Shown here one piece after another: positions 11,550-22,975 of a stretch of DNA of 64,000 nucleotides. Under the pieces are notes generated by a model. That model worked only from the letters and a program-made list of their open reading frames with translations. It searched no databases and was not told where the DNA came from. Source of the DNA: Straminergon stramineum (lineage: Eukaryota; Streptophyta; Bryopsida; Hypnales; Calliergonaceae); contig OY987265.1 of the NCBI GenBank assembly GCA_963920665.1, forward strand, positions 4,655,001 to 4,719,000, given 5' to 3'. A program made the position numbers and the translations under genes. Each line of letters starts with the position of its first letter. Position 1 is the stretch's first letter.

Positions 11550-13168
11550 ATGCAGCAGACATGGTGGACCCTCATCGATCAAAAATGTACATTAAAATTA
11601 GAAATGAAATGGTTTAGAGTCATTATGCTCTGTCTGAGTTTAGGCAACCATGTCCACCTCTTGCCAATTGCAGCAGGAGAAAATTTATGGAGGTTGCGGT
11701 GACTCAAATTAGCTTGTCTTTCCATTAATGCAAGGGAGTGTAAAAAGGTCTTTCTCGCTTGGAGAATGACAAGATTCTCACACCAGACCTTTGGTGCCAT
11801 GTAAACTAACAGAACTGTGAAATCCAAAAATTGATTCTCGGGATGTACTGCGCATCTTACTTACTGTGTACGTGAGAATGGTCAACTACTTGCCTGCATA
11901 CTTTGCGGGCACAAACGCCAGACTTCATAATTGCACGACCTATTGATATACGGAGAATCGACGAACTTTCAAAATGAATGGAAGTGAAGGTCCAACTGCA
12001 CAGATCTTTCTTTCTAAGCACCAACTGATTCATAGAATTTGGCACATTTTTGCTCAAAATTTTTGTACAAACATCTACTCTGAGCACGCAGATCATGAAT
12101 GACGACACTTACAGTTAACATTACCGTGCATACACTACAGATTTTAATTCCCTTTAGGGTGAAGAATGCATTCGATCTTTTTAAATTCTAGAGATGCGAA
12201 TTTCCATAATCACTCCTCTGCACAACTTTAGAATCAACCATGAAATAAAGTTGTTAATGATTTGTCTGGAAAGAAAGCGGAAAGGGTGACCCTACCAGCC
12301 TTCTCCCCAAAATGCTTTACATCAAAAAGTGTCACGAATCCAGTCTCGTATTATATATCCTTCTACAATTCCTGTAATGTTTACTTTAGAGTAGCTAAGT
12401 AATGCAGACTTATTCTATTGATGCAAGCCTACGTACCCCCCTCAGGGTAAAATGCTCCTAACCTGATAGTCCGTTCCAATGGCAAAGGACTGATATCCGA
12501 TACCACTGTTCCTTGTGTCTAAGTTGGAGACGACAGGTATGAAAAATCCTCTCCATCAAGGATTTAATCATCTTAAATCTAAATCTAAAACCTTCAGCTA
12601 CACATGACGACTCGGAATGCATTCATCATTCATGAGACAGGCTAAAAATTTGTTTTTTCTCAGACCAAATCATCAAGAGACACAATGTCATTCAGCAACA
12701 GTCAATCAACTTGTCGGGAACTTGCAGGTGTCATGACCTGTTTACCACAACAGTTAACAGAAAGTGCCCGGTCAGTGATACAAACTCACAAAAAACAATT
12801 AGTCTTTTCTCTGTAAGCCAAATGCATGAATAGGGGAAAGTAAACAGGGTAAAACGTCAAAACTATTAGTATGGTGCATGGAAGCTGATGTACACTTAGA
12901 TCCAATCATATGCTATGTAATTCGTGTTTAAATCTATCAAGACTTTCGATTGAAGCTAGCCCTAAAGAACTCCAGCTTCCTCCGATGATGTATACCTTAT
13001 GATCCCTTCACAAGTTTACCCCCTCACAGTCTAAGCGAATCTTCACAAAACTACTTACTTAACGTGCTGGAGAAATGCTTATAAACATTGGCTACTGGTC
13101 ATAAACACTTGCAGCATTTACCTTCCAAAAATCCGAATTTTCTACTTCACAACCAGAGACAAGGCTTT
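11550..13168. other. convergent intergenic region and GT14 3' flank
   Basis: Lies between the 3' ends of the GT14 gene (+) and the glucanase (-). It has moderate GC and no repeat termini. The proximal part should hold the GT14 3' untranslated region. No other gene is recognised. Confidence 0.35.
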
Positions 13169-13310
13169 TCTTACAGCCAATGCTATCTGCCGATCATGGC
13201 AGTGAAACATGGGAACAAGAAATAGCAAGACGGGCATTATCTTACAGCCAATGCTATCTGCCGGTCGTGGCAGTGAAAATGGCGGAGCAAGAAAAATCAA
13301 GAAACAGCAT
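13169..13310. repeat. 71-bp tandem duplication
   Basis: TCTTACAGCCAATGCTATCT begins at 13169 and again at 13240, and the match continues through GCAGTGAAA. It sits just 3' of the glucanase stop codon, probably in its 3' untranslated region. Confidence 0.75.
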
Positions 13311-13337
13311 TATCAGAGTGAACACTTGGTAATGGAA

Positions 13338-15255
13338 TCAGGAAACTCGACTCATCAAAACCATGATGGAGAGAATGCAAAGCACGAGCACTTGGTTAGA
13401 AGCTGCGAAAGCCAGCCCAGTCCTCTCTCCCCTGCGACTCTCCACCACGACTCTTGGCCACGACGAAAACATACGCAAATCACGAGCTCCCAACCACTTA
13501 CTTGGATCAGCAGTTGTCAGCATTGCCGCTCCACCAAAGTTGCAGGAGCCTCCTTGCGCTTTCGACTTCTGGAAGTAACTATTGAAAGCATAGGAAGCAT
13601 GATGTTGCAACGTATCCGGGTTGAAACAGGAGCCTCCATGTTGAAGTGGCAGGCAATCCGCAGCGCCGGGGCCACAAGCGAAGTCTAGCGCCGATTGCAA
13701 AATGGTTGGCGTCGTGCCAGTTTTCGCCACACACCAGGTGCCGCTCGTGGCAGGCGCTTGCACTGGTGAGAATGCAGGCGGAGGTGCGCTAGTGAAAACA
13801 GGGTCATCGGCAAGTGGAGAGTATTGCCCATCAGACAACAACCCCGTCATATCAATGTTATAAACACTCGTACCATTCGGGAACAACACGCCCCAGTGCT
13901 TCTCAGTGCCTTGCCCTGTTTTCTGATTCTCGTTGAAAAGCGCGAAGATGAAGGTCGGGATGAAGACACCCGGCTTCATGGGGGTGCCCACTTTCGACGT
14001 TGATACCATTTTGCGGACAAGACGACGATTATAAGTCGCAGCGTTTGGAAGATTGGCGCCCAGTTGATTCGCATCCCCAGCAGTAGGCCACCCTGTTTCG
14101 CTGATCGCGAGACGAACCTCGCCGTAGCCCACTTTCGCCAGCGCCGCGTTCACCGCGTCGAGCTGCCCATCCAATAAATTGTAGTAAGCTTTCCCATTGT
14201 CAATCACGCCTGGCGACGAAGCCCCGAAGAGCGCATAGTTCAAAGGAATTTCTTCCGGGTCGCTCGCCCATGCAAAGTACGGATACACGTTCACGTAGAA
14301 ATGTGACTGCGAGTTGTAGAGAAACTTTAACAATGGTTGCAAGTAGGGCGCCACAAGCTCCTCCCGGAAGGCGCCAGCAGAAGGTGGATACGAAGACGCG
14401 AGCACGTCGAGGGCCACCGCGGTGGAGAGCTTGATGCGACTAGTGAGGTTGTGAGATGCGAGAGAAGTGTGGAGGTTGGTGATGGCTGGCATGAGCTTGC
14501 CCCAAGTGGCCTTCATGGTTGGGTAGGAGAAAAGCTCGTTCCCGACGATGATGGAGACGATGTTGGTGGAGGGGTAGTAGGGGAGGACGTTCTTGGAAAC
14601 CCAAAGTTCGGCAGCGGCTTCGTTTGCGGCGACGCTGGGGATATCTTCGTTAGGAAGGGCGCTCACGACTTCTAAGCCGGTGTTGGCAAGCGCACTGAGG
14701 ACTGTGGGGTCGGAGTTGAAAATCTTGACGCGGCCGACTTTCATGGCCTTGATGCGGCGGATGGCGTCGTCGGGGACGGGGAGGTTGTTCGCGATACGGC
14801 CGTAGTTAATGCCCATCACGTGATTCTCCATGCGATAGGATGATCCTGTGTCGCAACACACAAGCACATGAGGAAACAGTCGCACCACATTCCAAGCGCA
14901 CACTCGCATACAGACCCAAATGCAGGATTGAAGCGCTTCCGGCCTAAACCCGCAGTCCCCGAAAATGCAGCCATGCACAAACCACAAGACAGAATTCTCT
15001 AACCGTACTTCAATTTCACACAAGCAACCAACCTCGGACATTGAACACAAACCACATTCTCCACTGATAACTTCAATACAACATACACCTGCAGCTTATT
15101 CTATTTCGAGCCAGGGTGACGAAACTCCAAAAAGAAGATCGGAAGGCAATGCTAGTACCTGTGTTGACGGCGTGAGTTAGGACCTGGCATAGGAGCAAGA
15201 CAACAAGGCGCCCCAGCAAACTACATCTCCCTGGCTTTCTTCCCACCGCCTCCAT
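13338..15255 (-). CDS. GPI-anchored GH17 glucan endo-1,3-beta-glucosidase with X8/CBM43 domain
   Basis: Two exons on the minus strand: 15255-15159 (97 nt) and 14845-13338 (1508 nt), joined as ACACAG|GTACTAG and ACACAG|GATC, giving 534 aa. Exon 1 supplies an N-terminal secretion signal (hydrophobic LLGRLVVLLLCQVL, likely cleavage near THA). An intron at this place is usual for plant GH17 genes. The GH17 domain spans ~43-380 from GINYGR; likely catalytic acids are Glu136 (VGNELF) and Glu282 (SETGWP). A short Pro/Ala linker leads to the Cys-rich X8 domain (~403-486: WCVAK, FACG, CNFGG), a callose-binding module. The last ~20 residues are hydrophobic, fitting a GPI signal. Expected role: apoplastic or plasmodesmal callose hydrolysis. 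Confidence 0.93.
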
Positions 15256-16330
15256 CTTGCTTCCAAATCAAATACTGTCTGATCGAACCTCAATAATCCG
15301 CAACTCCGTCAATCTCTAAGCAGCAATGGCATGCAGAAACACCTTCACCGCTTGAAATCAACTAACACTGCATCGTCTTCGATCACAACGTCAATACCCC
15401 TTCAGTTGGACCAACCGCTCTTGTGACAGATTTCGTGACTGATTTCAAAGTTAAAGTGCAGCGAGCAAGCGCATGGAAGTTACGGTGGTTGCCCTGGTCT
15501 CCAGCTTGCTGCACAATCTCATGTGCTTGCTGCATGTACTGTGGAGGCTCAGCAGCCTAATGCTTACATAGCGCTGATCTACCAACGGTACAATGCTGGT
15601 TCGCTAGCTAGCTTAGCTTGGAAGTCTGTACAATAGCTGAACACAGAGAAAGCTAAGCTTAGCTATGGCTGTGCCCTGCTGCGGCATGCAATGGTAACTT
15701 AGTGTAAGTTAGTAGACTGTGGGACTGTGAGTGACGACAGAGAAGGGAAGGGAAAGGTAAGTTAGACCAATTCTTTTGGCACACTTTTTTCTTTTCTTTG
15801 GAGGGGGGTATTGTATGAATTGCTGTTGCTAAGTTAGTACCGTATGCAGGATTCAATTGAATTCGCTGCAACGGCAGGGAAAAGGAGGAATTGCAGGCGT
15901 AACGTGCATTGATGGAGGTGCTGAAGGTGACAGACATTGGGTTGGGAAGCACCGCCCTTCACTTGCCTCTTGGTTTCACTGCCACTCAATCTTCGGGTTC
16001 TGCGCTAATTCACAGTAATCCGGCTGATTAGAGACATTGTTTAACTTGATAAAAGGTATGTTCCCACTTGGTATTAGGGCGGTGTTAAAGTGGGTGTTGG
16101 GAGTAGAGTTCAGGGAGGCTAGACACCGACCTTTGGACAAAATTCACTTTGCTATTATCGTCATTGACCATGACATTAACAGTGAATTTACTTTAGCTAA
16201 ACCCAAGTCTACTATGTAAGCAATTGAGCATCTTTTATTGCTAAATTTTGGTAGTTTTTTTTATTGTTGGTGTGGACAAAGGGTCGGGTGTGATGTTATT
16301 GTTATGAATGTCATAGTTTGAGTTACTTTG
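15256..16330. promoter_or_regulatory. upstream region of the glucanase
   Basis: Single-copy-looking sequence upstream of the minus-strand glucanase, presumably containing its promoter. A perfect 14-bp palindrome, AGCTAAGCTTAGCT, lies at 15651-15664. No core promoter element is clear. Confidence 0.35.
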
Positions 16331-16334
16331 TGAT

Positions 16335-17465
16335 TTGGGCATGTGGTGTAGAAATGAAGTTTGTACAAAAATCTTGAAAATACTCGAAGTTTATGGACTT
16401 GAATTTGCATATAACTACAACCTTCTATATCTTGGCCATGTATTGAAAAGATTTCAGCGACTTGTGTTGGCTAGTGAGTGTCTCAAGGGAAGCATTTGTG
16501 TGAGAGGTCCTTTGTCTTTTGATAGAGTGAACAATGTAATTGTATCTTTGCAAAGGGGTTGGAGCATGCACAAAGTGGCTAAATATTCTAGTAGTAGTCA
16601 ATCTACACTACAAAAAATTACATAAGAGCCCCCCCCCCCCCTCTTTTTGTTATGTCATTTGAAGTTAGATCCCGTTGATGTCAACTCAATGTAGATTGGT
16701 TATGGAAGGTGGATTAGATATTTGATATTTCAACAATTGTGACCAGAGTGGTTACACAACAATTTGCTAATGAAATTAGTGTAGAGGCACTACAACAAGC
16801 ACTAAATTTTGCAAACGGGCAAGTTTGGTGACTCGTGTGAAAAAAGCACAAACCTCTTCTCTCACACAAGAACATCAAAGCTTGATTAGAATTTGTGACA
16901 TCTCATCTTTACTAGGCAATACGATTAATGATTGGAAGAGAGGAATCTTATTAGATGAGACCAAGGTCAATCATTTCTATTATGATGACCATTATTGAGA
17001 AAGGGAAAAGGTCTTATTGAGTGAACAAGGAGGAAAACCATGAAGCACCATGGAGGTTCTTGAATGATTTGAAGATGTTTGATCACATTTGAATTGGATT
17101 TGTTTTACAAGATAGAAGGAATAATGAATCAATATGTCTACCATGAAATATTGGAAAACCACTTGAACTGTACTCTTACAAAGTTCCACTTGAATCTAAT
17201 AAGACTATAAGAGTCATATTTCAACATAATAATGATCCAAAACATACAAAAAAGAGTGTGAAAGAGTGGTTGTCAAGGCAACTTTTTGAAGTGGCTTCCA
17301 CAAATCTCCAAACCTCAATCCTATTGAGCATCTCTAGGCGATGAAGGAACACAAGCTCAATCACTATCTATGTGCTCTAAAAGATTTCCTAGAGTTATGA
17401 TCACATGTGGTTGAAATTTATGAATCTTTCACTACCAAGGAATATAATAATTTGGAAAATTGAGG
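16335..17465 (+). pseudogene. Tc1-like (DD34E-type) transposase relic
   Basis: Successive fragments of a Tc1/mariner transposase lie in order but in different frames. First comes a helix-turn-helix-like segment ending SQSTLQKI (before 16625). Then DWKRGILLDETKVNHF (from 16930) carries the first catalytic Asp. YKIEGIMNQYVYHEILENHL follows from ~17106, then FQHNNDPKHT at 17222, and finally NLNPIEHL followed by a stop at 17311-17337. The second catalytic Asp of the usual DN-P-H motif is Asn here. At least three frameshifts and several stops make it dead. The nucleotide spacing between the second and third catalytic positions fits DD34E less a few bases. A 14-base C run at 16629 breaks the first part. 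Confidence 0.8.
16629..16642. repeat. poly-C tract
   Basis: Fourteen consecutive C within the transposase relic. The length may vary or be miscalled. Confidence 0.8.
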
Positions 17466-17469
17466 AGTG

Positions 17470-18050
17470 AGACATTAGATGAACTTGATATCATCTTATC
17501 AACATTGAGGTGTTTGATTATGGGTTCTATATATTGCTTATTTGTCTATATTCATTGGTTTATTTGAAGTCTTGTGAATGTTTTTTCCCTATTTTGATAG
17601 AGATTAGTGGACCCTTTTCTCTTTGATTGTTGATTGCTCAGAAACATGTCTTCCTTGACTTACAAAATGGAACATAGCCATCTTTTCACTCCACTTCCCC
17701 ATAGAGGAAAATGAGGACTCTTTTTGTAAGCTCTCGAACCAATTGTTTGTCTATTATTTTCATCCTAATACATGATCTATTCACCACTCATAAAAGATTA
17801 ACTGTTGAAATATGAAAATGTATATATTGAAGAGGTTATTAATTCTTGATCCTCAAGCACTACGTGAAAGCAACTATTAACAAAATCATGAATACACTAC
17901 TCACATAGGGTAATTGAACCCATTGTAGGATCATTATATTAGTTGTATGCATGTCAGAACTTGAATGTACACCACCATTATGATTTTGTCTACAATGGGC
18001 TCATTGACCTTATATGAGCCCATTGGATCATCTAACTTATCTATCCATGT
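17470..18050. other. spacer with imperfect inverted repeat
   Basis: Near 17908-18030, ATAGGGTAATTGAACCCATT pairs with a downstream segment containing AATGGGCTCATTGACC, giving an imperfect ~120-bp foldback that looks like a decayed MITE. Otherwise no gene. Confidence 0.45.
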
Positions 18051-18054
18051 TTAA

Positions 18055-18557
18055 CCCCTAAACGATGCATTGAACGTTTTTTGTCCATTGAATGACAAGG
18101 AATTTGCCTTTGTAGGAAAGAAGTGCAACATTCATCCTCAAAATTAGGGGTGGAAAGGGGAGATCTTCTACAATTGTTTGATGCAAGACGCTAAATCTTG
18201 CAAATGTAGTGGCCCATGTAGGGGGCATTTTGCGTTTTATTCGGGGGTAAAAGTAAAAATTGCCCCCTATTTTGAATCGTGTCTAGGATATGTTCCAGAC
18301 CTAACCTAGCTAATTTGGGGTCTCTCGTTGCAAATATGAATTCGAAATTTGCCCAAAAAAAGAATGTGCAAAATATAAAAAATTCCTATAATTTCCCCAT
18401 AGTAATTTTGCCCCTTGTGGGGCCCACTTTGTTTGAAGGATTTAGTGTCCCCTAGTTTGACTTCCAATGAGTTTTTTTTATTTAAAAAAAAAAGTGGATG
18501 ATGTCACACGGTTCCAAAATGGCTGATTTCCATGGTCACCACCCCGCTGTTGAAGGG
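18055..18557 (-). mobile_element. family B MITE carrying a nested element
   Basis: TTAA at 18051-18054 and CCCCTAAACGATGC start an inverted family B copy. It continues through CATTCATCCTCAAAATT, is interrupted from 18182 to 18454, then resumes with GACTTCCAATGAG and ends at TGAAGGG (18557). Removing the insert and one target duplication leaves about 224 bp, close to the family length of 221. Confidence 0.75.
18182..18454. mobile_element. family D MITE inserted in family B
   Basis: A 273-bp element whose ends GACGCTAAATC and GATTTAGTGTC are inverted. Pairing continues inward with interruptions (GTGGCCCATGTAGGGGGCA with TGCCCCTTGTGGGGCCCAC). GTTTGA occurs directly on both sides (18176-18181, 18455-18460), consistent with a 6-bp target duplication. 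A related sequence lies at 22735-22975. Confidence 0.7.
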
Positions 18558-18751
18558 TTCTAAATGGAGTTGATGCATCTGAGGCCCTAGGAATGAGGAT
18601 TGTAATTTCACTGAGTGTCCCCCGCCTACTGCTCTTAAGTTTAACTTAAGTGATGCTCTATTGCAAGTAATTTGTAAATCCATCACAATCTAAGCCACAA
18701 AATGACCACTTTTTCAGTACTGAAATTAAGTTCAACTTAAGTTAGACTTGC

Positions 18752-19027
18752 TTGTGGGGTCCCTTGCTTCTGAAATGCTCGAACAAATGCACAAGGACTG
18801 AAAGTTCAAATGAAGGCACGCATGCAGCTGCAGATGCGAGTTATGCCGGCCCCTGGCCTGTCCGCATTAATACGACACTTTGCAATGAGTGTGACCCAGA
18901 TGCCTTCATTCATGCCAAAGGTATCATCAATGAAGGGAATGACCCTGTGGCATGGACCCAATCCTTAGAAAGGACTAACCCGCTAGGAGCTGTATTTTCG
19001 TACTACACATTTCTCAACTCTCTTTAA
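18752..19027 (+). other. unassigned 91-codon reading frame ending at a TTAA element
   Basis: The frame has balanced composition, including TLCNECDPDAFIHAKGI and NEGNDPVAWTQ, in DNA of higher GC than its surroundings. Its stop codon is the TTAA at the left boundary of the following element. I recognise no family and see no splice signals that decide a gene model. It could be a gene fragment or chance. Confidence 0.2.
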
Positions 19028-19599
19028 CCCCTAAAGGACCAAGTGTCTGTTCAATGTACACAAAAAAAAATCTCGGGTAAGTTCCTACAAAGTCATTTTT
19101 GGTTGGATGTACATGGAATTTGGACATGATGCGTAACTTTGTATTCCCTTCTGAAAATCTAATTATTTTTCTGATCAGGTGCTTGGATCAAAAGTTATGT
19201 TGTCTTGAATTTTGTGGGCAGCTCAGGCAGCATGTGCAAAACCCTTCCTATGATTTTGAAATTTGGCAGGTGTGTAGCTTACATGATACAAGATGCAAAT
19301 GTAAGAGAAAAAGAAAACATTTTTAGTGTATGAATGTCATTCTAAAAGGAGTTAAAGCTTGCAAGCCTTGTCGAGCAACGTTGGAATAAAACTTTTTCGC
19401 CTAACTTCAAACGTTATAATCTTTCAATCTATATGGTCAAAGTTTCTAATTTTTTTTCACATGTTCCCAGAGAAGTCTAGTATAAATTTGTATAGTTGAA
19501 TTTTGAAGATAACAACTTTTTTTTCATTTTTTTCTTGCTGCCCTAAAAAGTGGTAGTTTTGACAATTTCTACCGGAAATGTGCCTCGGTCCCGTAGAGG
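19028..19599. mobile_element. TTAA element, family C copy (572 bp)
   Basis: TTAA at 19024-19027 and 19600-19603. Ends are CCCCTAAAGGACCAAGTG and CCTCGGTCCCGTAGAGG. It is non-coding. Confidence 0.8.
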
Positions 19600-19603
19600 T
19601 TAA

Positions 19604-21150
19604 TGACACACTTTGTAATTGTACATTCTTTCTACAATTGTAAAACACCCAATTGCAAAGTTTATGATTACAATCTCATTAGAAATGGAAAAATGGGAAT
19701 CCTTTGAAAAGATTTTGAATAATTTGTGAGATTGAAACTCAAGATTGGGTAGTTTTTTCTACTACACTCATCTCAATTTTGGATGAACTAGTGAGTGGAT
19801 GAGAATGTGACCATCCATTGGAATGTAAACATGAGAAGATGTCACGACACTCTACACATAGTGTTTTCTATATACCCTCAAAAACTTATCAAGTTGCATA
19901 CACATGTGATTGAATAGTCTAACTTTAGTTGCAAATAATGTCAAATTCTTGACATTGGCAATATTCTAACACTTTAGGGTCTTTTTGAAAGTGGGTTTAG
20001 AAACATAAATCTATACCTACTTCAAATTTTAGACCTTTAAGTACAAATATGGCACAAATGTTGGTGCCAAAAGCATGCCAAATTGACAAAACTTGATTAC
20101 AAATACATGTGAAGTGCTTTTAAAGTCCATTTACCTTGTGAAATATTGTCCATCAAATAAACTAAACAATTGATAGAAGAAGAACTACCATATCCTTATT
20201 TTGGAATATGTGATAACCATTTATGACAATCCTATCTCAATATTCTATGAACAAATAACCTCTTGTTCTCATGAAAATTGTTAAACAACATATCCAAACC
20301 TTCTTAGATGCCATCCCTTGTTTAACTTTAAATGGTTGCCAAAATAGCATAAATTGAATTTCAGTCTTGCCCTAACCTTTTTTTCAAACATTAATTAAAT
20401 ATTCCACATTTGAATGCCAAAGCTACTAATAAAATATAGTATTTCATACATTCAACCCTCTCTAATGACAATATTTGTAATCATTTAATTCCTTCCTTCT
20501 CCATCAACAAGATCGCCCACCATGATTTGTACTACATGCGTGTGTGTCCTATTTTACAACTTTTTACATATCAAAATACATGCGAATCAAAGTGCCCGAA
20601 TTAAAAGCCCACTCACTTGAATGTCATCTCACCAAGCCAATGGCATGCATTACGAAGAAGAGGGGGGTCACTTGAGTCAGGTCCTTGGTTCTAAATTTTA
20701 CAGAGCCTGCTGCAAGTTCACATGCCCGAGCAGAGTGTTGCAGGCTTGATACAGCCATGGTAAGCTTAAGTACGTTTACTGTAGTTATTTCTACTCATGG
20801 TTCCGAGCTTGAATGAAAGTTGATTTGTGGGTTTCCGTCATTTATTTTTTTATTTTTATTTTTTCAAAAGTTGATTTTTGGTGTTGGGGTTGACTGCCTA
20901 CTGGCAACCACAGAACACCAGTATGCATCACTACAGAAAAATGAGGGTATAAGTGACTGGTCCACAATGACTGTAGTAGTCATTGTTGTGTTATGAACGG
21001 TATGGAATATGGACACTTGTTTTTTTGTACTGCCTATTTCCTCATCTAAATACTTGGTACAACTGAACTCTAACGTATAATATTACATGTATCCAAAGAA
21101 AATGGGGTAACTACTGATATTCTATTTGGGAATTGATCAATTGCTGTTTT
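19604..21150. other. AT-rich spacer
   Basis: No gene is supported. CACTACAGAAAAATGAGGG at 20931 resembles a CACTA-transposon terminus, but no matching opposite end was found. Confidence 0.35.
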
Positions 21151-21154
21151 TTAA

Positions 21155-22297
21155 CCCTTAACTCCTAAAGGACCAAGGTGATTTTCCTATCAAAAAACAC
21201 TCAAAATTGTCATTTCTATTGCAAAGAGAAAAGAACATTAAAAATTGATCTTTTTTGCATATCCAACCATAAGATCTTATATTTGATTAGTATATGAATA
21301 CATGGAAGAAATTTCAGAAACTCTGACCATAGAGATTGCAAGATATATATGCATTTAAAGTAAAGAAAACAAGGTTTTTTGCACCTTGCTTGACTAGATT
21401 TTTTGGCTTTTGAGTCTTTTTAGTTCAAATTTTTTGCACTATGGATTTTGATTTTCCACTTATTTATGTTAAGTAGTCAAGTTGAGAATCTACAAAAATA
21501 TATTTGGAAAAAAAACACTTAATTTTCACTCATTAAAAAATTGTTAAGAAGAGATGGATTCAAGATTGAAGAAAAAACTAGATTGCTAATAGTTTTTAAA
21601 TGGAATTGAATCACAATAATCCCAACGGTGAGATTGTTCTAGCAAGGGAATATAACCTTGTCTATCATTTTTTTTAGAAAAATTCTAAAAATTGCATTCA
21701 AAAGTGAATTCCACAAGTTATTTTTTCAAGAAGATGCTTAGATTGCCAGAAAAACTAAGATTGTCCATAACTTTCTCATTATCACTCCAAATTGAATGAA
21801 ACAAAGCTTCACATGTAGACAAAAATAGAATCTTTGAGAAAAAAAATTGTTTGGACTTTCTATGATTTTTTTGTGTTGTGTGCCAAACTCCATTTTTGCT
21901 TATTATGCCATAACTTTTGTTCTTAGGCATCGATTAAAATAAAAATATATATTTTCACAAAGCTCTTGCAAAAATGCACAACCTCAAAAAATTCCAAAAT
22001 ATATCACTAAAAATTGAGATAGTAGGAACTTACTCGGACCCAAATTGTCCCCTGAGGGGACAAATGGTCATTTAGGGGTTAAAGGACGGACTTATGACCA
22101 TGGAAATCCTTCCTTTAAAAACAGTGTGACAGAATCTATTTTTAAAAAATAAAAAATATTCATTGGAAGTCATACTACTCTAGGAGACCTACCATTTTCT
22201 CACAAAATTTTGAGGATGAATAGTTGTAATTATGTCCTACATGGAGAGATTCTTTGTCATCCATCAGACACAAAACATCCGCTTCGACATTTAAGGG
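21155..22297 (+). mobile_element. family B MITE split by a family C element
   Basis: Outer TTAA at 21151-21154 and 22298-22301. Only CCC plus one TTAA of the B left end precedes the inserted C element; B resumes at AGGACGGACTTATG (22084). Joining the parts across the insert regenerates CCCTTAAAGGACGG, matching the intact copy at 47355. Without the insert the length is 221 bp. Confidence 0.9.
21162..22079. mobile_element. TTAA element, family C copy nested in family B (918 bp)
   Basis: Flanked by TTAA at 21158-21161 and 22080-22083, the duplicated target site inside element B. The left end is CTCCTAAAGGACCAAGG and the right end is ATTTAGGGG. An internal CACTCAAAATTGTCATTTCT block matches the copy at 2854. 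No transposase is present. Confidence 0.9.
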
Positions 22298-22301
22298 TTA
22301 A

Positions 22302-22734
22302 TCATGCTAGTGCCCCGGAAGGAATCGAAGTCTCTCCAAAAAAGTTAACTCAACAGTAGACTCCACCAAGTCGAAAGGTCTACAATATGTTGATCTATTT
22401 CACCATACCAATATCAATACTTGGTATGGTTTGTATAAGGGAGGAGCACCCTATGGCATCCCTGTACCCAATGGTGTCCCTTTCTAGGTCAGAAATTCAT
22501 TCGAGAACATAAATGTAGCTCGACTATAGATAGCTTATTGTTTTAGGTCAAAAAAATAAGCTCTCTATTGTCTACTAACATTTACAACCCCAAATGATTA
22601 TGCTCTGTAGAATCAGATGCCATTGGATATAGGGCTGCCATTAGGTACTCCTCCTTACATGGATAGCCTTTAGAGCATTCGCACCCTTCCTCAAGATAAA
22701 TGACACAGAAACCTTATGTTATATTAGAGGGTTG
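22302..22734. other. spacer
   Basis: Nothing recognisable beyond short repeats around ACTTGGTATGG. Confidence 0.3.
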
Positions 22735-22975
22735 GGGTGAACCCACCCCCCTCACCTGTCCCTCAAAGAAAACTCCTGAATTGAAAAAAATTGTCATGCA
22801 TGATAAAATTTGCAAATTTTGAATTCGTATTTGCAATCAGAGGCACCATATGAGCGAGGAGTGGTACCAAAGATAAATTAATGAAGCACAAAGTAGGGGG
22901 ACTGTTTTTTTCTTAACTCCACCCCTGGATTGCCTTGGGGGACAAGTGAAGCAAAGGGGGGCACTTCCCCTCCAG
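22735..22975. mobile_element. probable family D-related repeat
   Basis: Shares the block GAATTCGTATTTGCAA and an AGAGGCACCA-like continuation with inverted element D (18182-18454). It is also bounded by C-rich and G-rich ends (ACCCACCCCCCTCACC; CCTTGGGGGACAAG). The boundaries are approximate. Confidence 0.45.

Noticed and set aside
14846..15050. Upstream extension of the glucanase open frame in exon 2
   Set aside because: It lacks a proper signal peptide; the small exon at 15255-15159 supplies one and joins in phase.
16607..16625. CACTACAAAAAATTACAT as a CACTA end
   Set aside because: The same bases encode the helix-turn-helix part of the Tc1-like relic, so the resemblance is explained without a CACTA insertion.
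20931..20949. CACTACAGAAAAATGAGGG as a CACTA transposon end
   Set aside because: No matching inverted end or 3-bp duplication was found nearby.
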